The translations under genes were made by a program, and so were the position numbers. Positions 1-7,668 of a stretch of DNA of 16,109 nt are shown here, piece by piece; position 1 is the first letter of the stretch; every line of letters begins with the position of its first letter. The notes under the pieces were generated by a model. The model was not told the DNA's origin and searched no databases. It was given only the letters and a program-made list of their open reading frames with translations. Origin of the DNA: Planctomycetaceae bacterium (GTDB lineage: Bacteria > Planctomycetota > UBA1135 > GCA-002686595). The DNA lies in assembly GCA_013360535.1 (NCBI GenBank), contig JABWBL010000017.1, positions 1 through 16,109 on the forward strand, given 5' to 3'.

Positions 1-537
1 GTCCAGCGCCTGCGAATCCTGCCCCGACGGCCAGGCGCGCAGCCGCACCTCCTCGCGCATCACCCTGCGCTCGCCGACGTACCAGCCGTTCTCGGCCGCG
101 AGCGTCGCGCCGGTCGCGTCCGCCTCCCGCGCGATCCAGTTTTCGAAGCGGTGCGCGATTCCCTGGAGCATCCACAGGTCGTGATGCTCCCCGCCGACGC
201 GCACGTGCGGCCACGCCCAGAAGAGCCCGCGGTGATGGAAGTGGTCCTTGGGGAAGTCGTCGGTCAGCACCTCGCCGTCGAGGCCGTAGAGCGGATGCAC
301 GTAGCTGGAACGGGCGCGGTCCGCCGGAACGCCGGCGGGAGGCTCGATGACGCCGTGATTGTAGACGAGGACGGGCCGCGCTCCCTCGAAGAGCGCGACG
401 GACTCGCCCGTCGGCTCCTCGAAACGGAACGCGTCGCCGGCGCTCGCGAGGGAGGCGCCGCAACACGCCGCGGCGAAGGCGATCGAAAACGGCAAGGGGA
501 AGGGGAAGGGGAAGGGGAGGGGACGATGGGTGGACAT
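1..537 (-). CDS. DUF6807 (PmoA-family) protein, 3' end beyond window
   Basis: The first 179 codons are visible; the stop lies beyond base 1. The start is the ATG at 537-535, and I see no Shine-Dalgarno site before it. The N-terminus is a signal peptide of unusual make-up: a Pro/Phe repeat (PLPFPFPFPLPF, about residues 6-17) and then an Ala/Cys-rich stretch (AFAAACCGASLA). The AAAC there could be a weak lipobox, so the product is probably exported or a lipoprotein. The mature part carries YVHPLYGLDGEVLTDDFPKD, then FHHRGLFWAWPHV and GGEHHDLW, a His-rich core that I recognise as typical of the DUF6807 family, often named 'PmoA family' although no methane oxidation role is shown. Its function is unknown, but such genes commonly sit in sugar-catabolism clusters of planctomycetes and relatives. 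It starts 40 bases after the isomerase-like gene on the same strand and is probably co-transcribed. The family call is from recall of motifs. Confidence 0.85.
   Translation of the reverse strand, partial: MSTHRPLPFPFPFPLPFSIAFAAACCGASLASAGDAFRFEEPTGESVALFEGARPVLVYNHGVIEPPAGVPADRARSSYVHPLYGLDGEVLTDDFPKDHFHHRGLFWAWPHVRVGGEHHDLWMLQGIAHRFENWIAREADATGATLAAENGWYVGERRVMREEVRLRAWPSGQDSQALD
496..522 (+). repeat. GGGGAA hexamer repeat with G-quadruplex potential
   Basis: Five runs of four G (496-499, 502-505, 508-511, 514-517, 519-522) are separated by AA, AA, AA and A on the plus strand. This meets the usual sequence pattern for an intramolecular G-quadruplex with very short loops. The tract is inside the signal peptide of the DUF6807 gene, where the minus strand encodes alternating Pro and Phe. 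The unit is six bases long, so gain or loss of units would keep the reading frame and only change the length of the hydrophobic segment. Confidence 0.8.
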
Positions 538-577
538 GGGAACGATGGGAGGGGTCAAACCGGAGTTTTCGAGGGCG

Positions 578-1432
578 TCATTCGAGATTCGCGGACAAGC
601 GGTTCCACGCCGCCATCGAGCCGCCCAGGAGCGTCTTCGGGTCGCCCTTGAGGTTGTAGCATTGCAGGCCGACGGGGCCGTTGAATCCGGCCGCCTTGAG
701 CTGCCTCAGCACGGCGCCGACGTCGAAGGTCCCCTGGCCCAGCGGCTGGATGATCCGGTCCCATCCGTTCTTCGGCGCGCCGCGGTCCGCGCCGTTGACG
801 CTGGCCACGAAGAGGTGCGGCGCCGCCTCCTCGATCAGCGCCGGGATGCGCGCCTCGGCGCCGTCGCCGAGGGCGTGCGCGAGATTGAAGGTCACGCCGA
901 CGTTCCCGCGGTCCACCTTCTTCGCGAGGCGCACGGCGTCCTCGATGCGGTGGACCCACATGTTCACGTGCGGATAGATCGCGATGCGCAGGTCGTTCGC
1001 GGCGCAGAGATCGGCCAGTTCGCGCAGGTCCGCCACGGCGATGTCGTCGCCGGCGGGATCGGAGTTCTTGAACTGCTTGCTGGTCAGGTTCGGCCAGATC
1101 ATCACGTCCGTTCCTTTGCAGAGCGCGACGATCTCCTTCAGACGCGGATCGTAGACGAGCCTGCCGTCCTTGAGGTCGAGGTTGGCGTAGATCGCGAACA
1201 GCTTCAGCCCGCGTTTTCCCGCGCCGTCGAGCACCTCCCGGACGCGCGCCGGGTCGTCGGTGCGCCAGCTCAGGCCGGCGAAACCGAGCTCCTTCACCAG
1301 GTCGAGCTGCGACTCGACGGACTTCAGGTTCTCGCCGCGCAGTCCGTTGTCGAAGACGAAGAACGGATTCGGCCCGGCGTGGGCCGTCGCCGCCACCAGA
1401 CCGAGGAACCAAGCGAAAAAGCGGGTTTTCAT
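578..1432 (-). CDS. Secreted TIM-barrel sugar isomerase/epimerase-like protein
   Basis: The product has 284 residues. The ATG at 1432 was chosen because it gives a clean signal peptide: MKTR, a hydrophobic stretch FFAWFLGLVAATA, and likely cleavage after AHA (residue 19). The in-frame extension upstream of it is not protein-like. The rest looks like a xylose-isomerase-like (AP endonuclease 2-type) TIM barrel. Candidate active-site or metal residues are His155 (IYPHVNMW), Asn183 and His186 (TFNLAHALG), Asn213 (SVNGADRG) and Gln257 (VGLQCYNLKGD); the same pattern occurs in planctomycete and verrucomicrobial relatives as I remember them. The substrate is unknown and is likely a sugar or sugar derivative handled outside the cytoplasm. 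It begins 19 bases after the OYE stop codon and ends 40 bases before the DUF6807 start, so the three form one probable operon. There is no clear ribosome binding site. Confidence 0.85.
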   Translation of the reverse strand: MKTRFFAWFLGLVAATAHAGPNPFFVFDNGLRGENLKSVESQLDLVKELGFAGLSWRTDDPARVREVLDGAGKRGLKLFAIYANLDLKDGRLVYDPRLKEIVALCKGTDVMIWPNLTSKQFKNSDPAGDDIAVADLRELADLCAANDLRIAIYPHVNMWVHRIEDAVRLAKKVDRGNVGVTFNLAHALGDGAEARIPALIEEAAPHLFVASVNGADRGAPKNGWDRIIQPLGQGTFDVGAVLRQLKAAGFNGPVGLQCYNLKGDPKTLLGGSMAAWNRLSANLE

Positions 1433-1451
1433 GACATCGAGAGGCTTCTTG

Positions 1452-2252
1452 CTACTCCATCGCGCGAAGGTACTGGACGGGCCAGTCTCCGGGAACCCCG
1501 AGTTGTTTTGCCGCGTGGAGCGGCCAATACGGGTCGCGCAGCATCTCCCGGGCGAGCAGGACCAGGTCCGCATGTCCGTTGGCCACGATCGCTTCGGCCT
1601 GCCGCGCCTCGCGGATCAATCCCACGGCGGCCGTCGGGAGGCCCGCCTCGCGTCGGATCCTCTCGGCGAAGGGCACTTGATAGCCCGGCTCGACCGGCAT
1701 CTGGACGTGCGGGAGCAAGGCCCCCGAGGAGCAATCCACGAGATCCACCCCCAGGGGTTTGAGGATGCGGGCCAGTTCCGCCGATTGTTCGACATCCCAG
1801 CCTCCCTCCACCCAATCGGTGGCCGAAATCCGGAGGAACAGCGGCAGGTGCTCCGGCCACACCGAACGAACCGCCTCGACCACCTCGCGAACCAACCGGG
1901 TGCGGTTCTCGAACGAACCCCCATACTCGTCCTCCCGGCGATTGCTGAGAGGCGAGAGGAATTCGTGCAGCAGGTAGCCGTGGGCCGAATGGATTTCGAC
2001 GACGCGGAAGCCCGCCTCCCGAGCCCTTCGGGCGGCGTCCGCGAAGGAGTCGACGATCCGGAGGATCTGCCGGGCGCTCAATGCGTCGGGGATCGGCGAG
2101 GCGTCGCCGAACGCGATCGGACTGGGCGCCCAGACCGGACGCCATCCGCCCTCCTCCTCGGACAAGGCGCGGTCCCCTTCCCAGGGAGGAGCCACGCTGG
2201 CCTTGCGTCCCGCGTGCGCCAATTGGATCGCCGCGACCGCCCCCCGCGAATT
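1452..2252 (-). pseudogene. NADH:flavin oxidoreductase, YqjM-like old yellow enzyme, lacking its N-terminal third
   Basis: Old yellow enzymes bind FMN in a TIM barrel and reduce activated C=C bonds with NAD(P)H. Homology is excellent from the strand AVAAIQLAHAGRK (FMN-contacting Gln) onward. It includes EIHSAHGYLLHEFLSPLSN with the two His that bind substrate in YqjM, DEYGGSFENR, the FMN-binding Arg in LFLRISATDW, LAREMLRDP, and a C-terminal Arg in QYLRAME like the YqjM arginine finger. Family members have about 95 more residues before this point, with the first barrel strands and the Cys/Tyr that tune the flavin. None of these can be found: upstream of about 2252 the reading frame stays open but becomes unrelated Arg/Pro-rich sequence, and the other two frames do not restore homology. 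A GTG at 2306 could give a 284-residue product, but it should not bind FMN well. This may be a true decayed gene, a recombination edge, or an assembly join. Confidence 0.8.
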
Positions 2253-2324
2253 GGAAATTCCTGCCTTTCCCTCGGAGATTCGCGCGGAAAGTGCTTCTGC
2301 GCCCACGCTGCGCCGGTGCGGCGA

Positions 2325-2364
2325 GGGGCGGCGCCTGGAACCGCTCGGTTCCCGGCGCCGCCCC
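2325..2364 (-). terminator. Near-perfect 19-bp GC-rich hairpin after the fab cluster
   Basis: The arms GGGGCGGCGCCTGGAACCG (2325-2343) and CGGTTCCCGGCGCCGCCCC (2346-2364) pair over 19 bases with a single mismatch and a two-base loop. The hairpin begins 28 bases after the stop codon of the 112-residue gene, as expected for the terminator of the long fab transcript. It has no U-tract on either strand, so it would be a tail-less GC-rich terminator or a 3' stabilising stem. It also lies only about 70 bases from the point where the OYE homology breaks. Confidence 0.55.
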
Positions 2365-2392
2365 CGTTCGGTCGAGTGGCCTTGCAGCCGCG

Positions 2393-2731
2393 CTACTTCG
2401 TGGCGCCATCCTGGCTCAGGAGCTCGAGCAGCTCGCGCTGGAAGTCCTCCATTGCGGCGAGGCGCAGCTCGATGCGCATCTGGCGCTCGACGATCTTCTC
2501 GACCACCGGCGGCAGGATCGCTTCGCGCACGTAGTTCTGGATCATGTTGATGATCTCGGCGCGGTTGGCGTCGGGCAGCTTGTGGAAGTGGTAGCTGTAC
2601 TTCTGCTTGAGCACGTCCTCCGTGATGTGGAGGCACTGCTTGGCGAGCTGCTCGGCGTTGGCCTTGTCGTGTTCCTGGTGGAAGGTGTGAACCTTGTAGC
2701 GGTGCAGCAGGTCCGCGAACTTCTTCTGCAT
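2393..2731 (-). CDS. Small helical histidine-rich protein of unknown function
   Basis: I do not recognise this 112-residue protein. The start at 2731 (MQKKFADLLHRYKV) was preferred to a GTG at 2809, whose added 26 residues are Pro/Thr-rich and look like leader sequence; no Shine-Dalgarno site decides between them. The protein has no signal peptide or membrane segment. It is predicted to be nearly all helical, with a charged amphipathic C-terminal half (EKIVERQMRIELRLAAMEDFQRELLELL) that could form a coiled coil. The N-terminal half is rich in His: HTFHQEH at 15-21, Cys33 and His35, and YHFH at 47-50, which might bind a metal. It follows fabF by 212 bases on the same strand and has a strong hairpin after it, so it may be the last gene of the fab transcript. 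A link to lipid synthesis is suggested only by position. Confidence 0.75.
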   Translation of the reverse strand: MQKKFADLLHRYKVHTFHQEHDKANAEQLAKQCLHITEDVLKQKYSYHFHKLPDANRAEIINMIQNYVREAILPPVVEKIVERQMRIELRLAAMEDFQRELLELLSQDGATK

Positions 2732-2943
2732 GGGAGTGGGTTCCGTCTGGGTGAGCGGAGTCAGCGCAGGATCGCGCGGGCCTCCGGATCGATCGTAGGT
2801 CCGGTCCACGCGCCAGGAAGGTCGTCCATGGGCGTAGCGTCGGACGTTCGTCGGGTGGTTTCGATGGTCTTGGGGTTACAACAGCACACGCTCGCCGGCA
2901 TTGGCCCGCGAAAGTGAAGGGTGAGCCTGGGTCGGGCCCCTGG

Positions 2944-4182
2944 CTAGTCGACCTGTCCGATGCAGATCGAGACGTTGTGGCCGCCGAAGCCCAGCGAGTT
3001 GGAGAGCGCGTTGCGCACCTTCAGCTGGCGGGCGGCGCCGGGCACGTAGTCGAGGTCGCACTCGGGGTCGGGGGTCGTGTAGTTGCGCGTCGGGTGGACG
3101 ACGCCGTGGTGAACGCTGAGCGCGGTGACGACGAGCTCGACCGCGGCGGAAGCGCCGAGCAGGTGGCCGACCATGGACTTGGTCGACGAGACCGCCAGCC
3201 GCCCTGCGTGCTCGCCGAACACGAGCCGGATGGCGCGCGACTCGATCGCGTCGTTGTAGGGCGTGCTGGTGCCGTGCGCGTTGATGTAGTCGACCGCGGT
3301 CGGGTCGAGCCTGGCGTGCTGCAGCGCCATGCGGAGCGCGCGAGCCGGCCCACGACCGGACTTCTCCGGCGCGGTGATGTGGTGCGCGTCGTCGGTCGAG
3401 CCGTAGCCCTTGACCTCGGCGTAGATGCGCGCGCCGCGGCGGCGGGCGTGCTCGAGCTCCTCGAACACGAGGATGCCGCAGCCCTCGCCCATCACGAAGC
3501 CGTCGCGGTCCTTGTCGAACGGACGGCAAGCGAGCGCCGGATCCTCGCGCGTCGAGAGCGCCTTCATGTTGGCGAAGCCCGCGAGCGACAGCGGCGTCGT
3601 CGCGCTCTCCGAACCGCCGGTGACGACGAGGTCCGACTCGCCCCACTGGATCGAGCGCCACGCCATGCCGATCGCGTGGCCAGCCGACGCGCAGGCGCTG
3701 GAGGTCGTGAAGCACGTGCCGAGCAGGCCGTTCTTGATCGCCACCTGGCCGGACACGGCGTTGGCCATGATCTTCGGCACGAAGTGCGGGCTGACACGGC
3801 GCGGGCCCTTCTCGAGCATCCCCGCGAACTGCTCCTCGATGCCGGTGATGCCGCCGATGCCGGTGCCGACGATGCAGCCCCAGCGCTCGCGCAGCTCCTC
3901 GCTCACCTGCGCCGGATCCACTCCGGCGTCCTTGAGCGCCTGCCCCGTCGCGACCAGCGCCCACATCGTGAACGGGTCGAGCTTGCGCAGGTCGGGCGAT
4001 TCGAAGTGCGCCAGCGGGTCGAGCTTGACCTCGGCGGAGATCTTGACCGTCTGGTCCTTGGTGTCAAAGCGCGTGATCGGCCCGATGCCGTTCTCGCCCG
4101 CGAGGATCCGGGGCCACGACGTCGCGACGTCGTTGCCGAGGGCGTTGACGGTTCCAAGTCCGGTGATGACGACTCTGCGCAT
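2944..4182 (-). CDS. fabF: Beta-ketoacyl-ACP synthase II
   Basis: FabF condenses malonyl-ACP with a growing acyl-ACP in each elongation round of type II fatty acid synthesis, in the cytoplasm. The 412-residue length matches the E. coli enzyme (413). The thiolase-fold active site is complete: nucleophile Cys164 in TSSACASAG, His303 in NAHGTSTPYND, and Lys335 and His340 in SSTKSMVGHLLGASAAVE, with the glycine-rich FGGHN near the C-terminus. The ATG at 4182 starts the canonical MRRVVITGLG and has GGAG five bases upstream. It follows acpP by 128 bases, the standard fabG-acpP-fabF order. It could formally be a FabB-type or secondary ketosynthase, but the context and length favour FabF. The gene looks intact. 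Confidence 0.97.
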   Translation of the reverse strand: MRRVVITGLGTVNALGNDVATSWPRILAGENGIGPITRFDTKDQTVKISAEVKLDPLAHFESPDLRKLDPFTMWALVATGQALKDAGVDPAQVSEELRERWGCIVGTGIGGITGIEEQFAGMLEKGPRRVSPHFVPKIMANAVSGQVAIKNGLLGTCFTTSSACASAGHAIGMAWRSIQWGESDLVVTGGSESATTPLSLAGFANMKALSTREDPALACRPFDKDRDGFVMGEGCGILVFEELEHARRRGARIYAEVKGYGSTDDAHHITAPEKSGRGPARALRMALQHARLDPTAVDYINAHGTSTPYNDAIESRAIRLVFGEHAGRLAVSSTKSMVGHLLGASAAVELVVTALSVHHGVVHPTRNYTTPDPECDLDYVPGAARQLKVRNALSNSLGFGGHNVSICIGQVD

Positions 4183-4310
4183 GGAGGCTCCGAGCGGTGG
4201 ATCGGGGTCACCCGGTGCGGCGGGCACGCGGGCGGGACGGAAGCGACGCGCGCTCCCTCTTCGACGGGGCCCGGCCGGGACGCGCCCGGCACGTCGGCCC
4301 AGCGCGAACC

Positions 4311-4559
4311 CTAGCCCTTCGCGGCGACGGCCTTGGTGATGTACTGGATCGCGTTGTCGACCGTCTGGATCTTCTCGGCGTCCGTGTCGGGGATGGTGAT
4401 CTCGAACTCTTCCTCGAAGCTCATGACGGTCTCGACCACGTCGAGCGAGTCGGCGCCGAGGTCGTTGATGAACGACGAGTCGCGCGTGACCTGCTCGCGC
4501 GGCTTGCCCATCTTGTCGCAGATGACCTTGATGACGCGTTCTTCGATGTCGTTGCTCAC
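4311..4559 (-). CDS. acpP: Acyl carrier protein
   Basis: This 82-residue acidic protein carries the growing acyl chain as a thioester on a 4'-phosphopantetheine arm. The attachment serine is Ser38 in the invariant motif GADSLD. Four helices are expected, and the acidic helix II ([13 protein letters not shown]) is the usual docking surface for the Fab enzymes. The start codon is GTG at 4559, with GGAG nine bases upstream, one of the better ribosome binding sites in the window, which fits the very high expression needed for this protein. It sits between fabG and fabF, so it is the primary fatty-acid ACP and not a secondary-metabolite carrier. Confidence 0.98.
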   Translation of the reverse strand: MSNDIEERVIKVICDKMGKPREQVTRDSSFINDLGADSLDVVETVMSFEEEFEITIPDTDAEKIQTVDNAIQYITKAVAAKG

Positions 4560-4658
4560 GGTGGTGTTCTCCGTTGGGGGTTGGGGCGTGGGACGTGGAT
4601 CGGAATGCCGGAGGCGGCGCGACGGGCGTCCCGACGCGCTCCGGCGTGGTTGGCGAAA

Positions 4659-5411
4659 CTAGAGCGAGAGGCCCCCGTCGACGACGAAGGTCTGTCCGGT
4701 GATGTAGGAGCCACCGGGGCCGCACAGGTAGTCGACGAGCAGCGCGACGTCTTCCGGCGTGCCGGTGCGGCCGAGCGGGATCGAGGCGACCAGCGCCTCC
4801 TTGGCCTTGGCGTCGATGGCGGCCGTCATGTCGGTGTCGATGTAGCCCGGCGCGATCGCGTTGCACGTGACGCGGCGCGAGGAGAGCTCCTTGGCGACCG
4901 AACGCGTCAGGCCGAACACGCCGGCCTTGCTGGCGGCGTAGTTGACCTGCCCCGCGTTGCCGGTGACGCCGACGACCGAGCCGATGTTGACGATGCGGCC
5001 CTGGCACTTCATCAGCGTGCGCGCGGCCGCCTTGACGAAGTTCCAGGTGCCCTTGAGGTTGGTCTGGATCACCGCGTCGAAGTCCTCCTCGCTCATGCGC
5101 AGGAGGAGCTGGTCACGCGTGATGCCAGCGTTGTTGACGAGCAGGTCGAGCCCGCCGAGGTCCGCCTGCACCTTGGCCACGAGCTCCGCCACGGCCGCCG
5201 TCTTGCCGACGTCGACGCCGTAGGCCTGCGCCCGGGCTCCCGCCGCTACGCACAGGTCGACCGTGCCCTGGGCACGCTCCGGCGTGGTCGCGACACAGGC
5301 CACGGAGGCCCCGCGGCGCGCGAGCTGGACGGCAATGGCACGCCCGATGCCACGGGACGCGCCCGTGACGAGGGCCACCTTGCCCTTGAGGTAGGGATCG
5401 AGTTCGGTCAC
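4659..5411 (-). CDS. fabG: 3-oxoacyl-ACP reductase
   Basis: FabG reduces 3-ketoacyl-ACP to 3-hydroxyacyl-ACP with NADPH. The product is a 250-residue short-chain dehydrogenase with cofactor motif TGASRGIG (17-24), NNAG (93-96) and the catalytic tetrad Asn118, Ser145, Tyr158 and Lys162 (NYAASK). The C-terminal GQTFVVDGG is typical of FabG. The start is taken as GTG at 5411, just before TELDPYLKGKVALVTGA; the open frame continues upstream but the added sequence is Arg/Pro-rich and not protein-like. No Shine-Dalgarno site is visible. It lies between fabD (80-base gap) and acpP (99-base gap), which separates it from the many other SDR enzymes with similar motifs. Confidence 0.96.
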   Translation of the reverse strand: MTELDPYLKGKVALVTGASRGIGRAIAVQLARRGASVACVATTPERAQGTVDLCVAAGARAQAYGVDVGKTAAVAELVAKVQADLGGLDLLVNNAGITRDQLLLRMSEEDFDAVIQTNLKGTWNFVKAAARTLMKCQGRIVNIGSVVGVTGNAGQVNYAASKAGVFGLTRSVAKELSSRRVTCNAIAPGYIDTDMTAAIDAKAKEALVASIPLGRTGTPEDVALLVDYLCGPGGSYITGQTFVVDGGLSL

Positions 5412-5491
5412 GACAGACGGTTCTGGGGATTGCGGGGGATTCGAACGACGGGCGGGCGCCTTTTCAAGGGGCGGGACCCGCGTGGAGGGGC

Positions 5492-6433
5492 TCAGGCGCT
5501 CGGGGCGCCCTCGGGCGAGGCCTGCAGGTCGGCCGGGATGGCCACCGAGCGCACGCGGGCGCGCTCGTCGATCTTCGAGAACAGGCCCGCGAGCACCTTG
5601 CCCGGGCCGGGCTCGAGGTACTCGGTGATGCCCTGCCCCACCGCCCAGCGCATGCTCGCCTCCCACAGGGTCGGCGCGCAGACCTGCAGGGCAAGGTTCT
5701 TGGCGATCTGGGCGGGCGAGGTCTCCGGTGCCGCGGTGACGTTCGTGACGAACGGGATGCGCGGGGCCGAGAGGCTCACCGAAGCGAGCGCGCGGGCGAG
5801 GTCCTCGGCGGCGGGGCGCATGCACTCGGAGTGGAAGCCGCCGGCGACGACGAGGCGCCGCGTGCGGCGCACGCCGTGGTCCTTGGCGACCGCCTCGAGG
5901 TGATCGAGCGCCGCGACCTCGCCCGAGACGATGATCTGTCCCGGCGCGTTGAGGTTGGCGACCGAGCAGATGCCCTTGGTCGCACCCGCGGCGGCGACAG
6001 AGCGCGCCTGCTCCTCGGTGGCCCCCATCAGCGACACCATGCCGCTCTTGATCTGCTCGCTCGCGCGCTGCATGGCCTCGCCGCGCAAGCGCACGAGCCG
6101 CACCGCGTCCGCGAACTCGAGCGAGCCCGCGAACCACAGGGCGGTGTATTCGCCGAGCGAGAGTCCGGCGGTCATGCGCGAGCCCTTGGCGTCGAAGCCA
6201 CGCTCGATCAGCACACGCAGGATCGCGATGCTCGTGACGAGGATGCCCGGCTGCGCGATGTCGGTGCGGTTGACCTCGTCGCCACGATTCCAGCAGGCGT
6301 CCTCGAGCGAGAAGCCGAGCACGCGGCTGGCTTCCGCGAAGGTCGCCTTGGCGGTCGGGAAGGCCTCGCACCAGTCCTTGCCCATGCCGGCGAACTGGGC
6401 GCCCTGACCCGGAAAGAGAACGGCTTCGCTCAT
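5492..6433 (-). CDS. fabD: Malonyl-CoA:ACP transacylase
   Basis: FabD moves malonyl groups from CoA to AcpP and so supplies FabH and FabF with extender units. The 313-residue product has the N-terminal signature FPGQGAQ (7-13), the nucleophile Ser92 in GLSLGE, the malonate-binding Arg117 and the catalytic His201 in GGFHSECM. These match the E. coli numbering exactly. The ATG at 6433 begins MSEAVLFPGQG; there is no clear ribosome binding site. It is 61 bases after fabH and 80 before fabG, in the conserved cluster order. The C-terminal tail (LQASPEGAPSA) is variable and carries no known motif. Confidence 0.97.
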   Translation of the reverse strand: MSEAVLFPGQGAQFAGMGKDWCEAFPTAKATFAEASRVLGFSLEDACWNRGDEVNRTDIAQPGILVTSIAILRVLIERGFDAKGSRMTAGLSLGEYTALWFAGSLEFADAVRLVRLRGEAMQRASEQIKSGMVSLMGATEEQARSVAAAGATKGICSVANLNAPGQIIVSGEVAALDHLEAVAKDHGVRRTRRLVVAGGFHSECMRPAAEDLARALASVSLSAPRIPFVTNVTAAPETSPAQIAKNLALQVCAPTLWEASMRWAVGQGITEYLEPGPGKVLAGLFSKIDERARVRSVAIPADLQASPEGAPSA

Positions 6434-6494
6434 CGGAGTTCGTTCGGAAGTGCGGGGATGTGGAGTCTTGCGGGGAGCTCGAGCGCGCGGGCTC

Positions 6495-7484
6495 TCACCA
6501 GCGCAGCAGCGTGCCGCCCCAGGTGAGGCCGGCGCCGAAGGCGCAGAACACGACCAGCTTGCCCTTCTCGATCCGGCCCTGCGCGAGGGCCTCGTGGAAG
6601 GCCATCGGCACGGTCGCCGCCGACGTGTTGCCGTACTTGTCGATGTTGACGAAGCACTTGTCCATCGGCCAGTCGAGGCGCTCGAGCGCGGCCTCGATGA
6701 TGCGTGCGTTGACCTGATGCGGCACGACCAGCGAAACCTCGTCGCGCGGGAAGCCCTCGGCCATCTTCTCGATCAGCTCCGCCATGCGCAGCACCGCGAA
6801 GCGGAACACCTCGCGACCGCGCAGCGTGATGAAGTGGTCGCCGCGGGCGACGCTCTCCGCCGTCGGCGGGACGCGCGAGCCACCGCCGCGCATGTGGATG
6901 AACTCGTAGCCCGAGCCGTCGGCGCCGAGCGTCGAGCGCAGGATCTCGCCGCGGCCACACTCCGCGTGCGGGGCGAGCACCATCGCGCCGGCCCCGTCGC
7001 CGAACAGGATGCACGAGGCACGATCCTGCATGTTGAGGAAGCGCGAGAGCGTCTCGGCGCCCAGCACGAGCACCTTCCGCGCGCGACCGGCGGCGATGAA
7101 GCTCTCCCCTGTGTGCAGCGCCGTGAGGAAGCCCGTGCAGGCGGCGTTCACGTCGAAGGCGCCCGCGTTCACCGCGCCGAGCTTGGACTGCAGGATCGCG
7201 GAGCAGGAGGGCAGCAGGAAGTCGGGGGTCAGCGTGCCGACCACGATCAGGTCGAGCTCCTCCGGCTTCACCTTGGCCGAGTCCAGGGCCTGCCGGGCCG
7301 CCTCGAGGCACAGGTCGCTCGTCGCCTGCGACGCCTCGGCGAAGTGCCGCTCCTTGATGCCGGTGCGCTGGACGATCCACTCGTCGGACGTGTCCACGAG
7401 CTTCTCGAAGTCGTGGTTGGTCATCACGACCGGGGGCGCATAGGAACCCGTGCCGGCAATGCCGACCGCAACGCGTTGGGCCAT
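6495..7484 (-). CDS. fabH: Beta-ketoacyl-ACP synthase III
   Basis: FabH starts fatty acid synthesis by condensing an acyl-CoA primer with malonyl-ACP. The 329-residue protein has the full Cys-His-Asn triad: Cys116 in NAACTGF, His256 in VVPHQVNARI and Asn286 in KYGNTSAA. Other typical FabH features are DEWIVQRTGIKERH (34-47), GDGAGAMVL and the C-terminal FGAGLTWGG. The ATG at 7484 starts MAQRVAVGIAGTGSY. A 272-base spacer separates it from plsX, the longest gap inside the cluster, with structured repeats (see the entry at 7669-7728), so fabH may have its own promoter or leader. Primer preference (acetyl or branched) cannot be read from the sequence. Confidence 0.97.
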   Translation of the reverse strand: MAQRVAVGIAGTGSYAPPVVMTNHDFEKLVDTSDEWIVQRTGIKERHFAEASQATSDLCLEAARQALDSAKVKPEELDLIVVGTLTPDFLLPSCSAILQSKLGAVNAGAFDVNAACTGFLTALHTGESFIAAGRARKVLVLGAETLSRFLNMQDRASCILFGDGAGAMVLAPHAECGRGEILRSTLGADGSGYEFIHMRGGGSRVPPTAESVARGDHFITLRGREVFRFAVLRMAELIEKMAEGFPRDEVSLVVPHQVNARIIEAALERLDWPMDKCFVNIDKYGNTSAATVPMAFHEALAQGRIEKGKLVVFCAFGAGLTWGGTLLRW

Positions 7485-7668
7485 CGGTGGAGAGGGTCTG
7501 GGTCTGGTGGAAGGGCGAAGCGGCCCGAACCTCGCCAAGGATGGCAGGAGGAGGAGCCCTGAGGCGATACGGCCGGGATGATAGCGAGCGCGACCCGCCG
7601 GGGCCTCGTTCCTGATCCGGCGAATTTCAGCGCAGCGGAACGCGCGCTGGCGTTTCGCGGGCCAATCG

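Noticed and set aside
1452..2636. A single 394-residue fusion of the OYE with an N-terminal domain.
   Set aside because: Residues 1-128 of that frame are Arg/Pro-rich, overlap the 112-residue gene in another frame, and cross the strong hairpin. They do not look like a real domain.
5425..5450. A tRNA T-loop-like string, GTTCGAATCCCCC on the minus strand, in the fabD-fabG spacer.
   Set aside because: The bases before it do not pair to make a T-stem, no acceptor, D or anticodon arm can be formed, and the spacer is only 80 bases long. It is most likely chance.
5455..5476. A small hairpin (GCCCCTT with AAGGCGC) between fabD and fabG.
   Set aside because: The stem is short with a mismatch and is not followed by a T-run. 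The close spacing of the cluster argues against a stop in transcription here.
530..6526. Several plus-strand open frames of 160-570 codons over the isomerase, OYE, fabF, fabG and fabD genes.
   Set aside because: All are opposite well-supported minus-strand genes and have low-complexity products without recognisable motifs.
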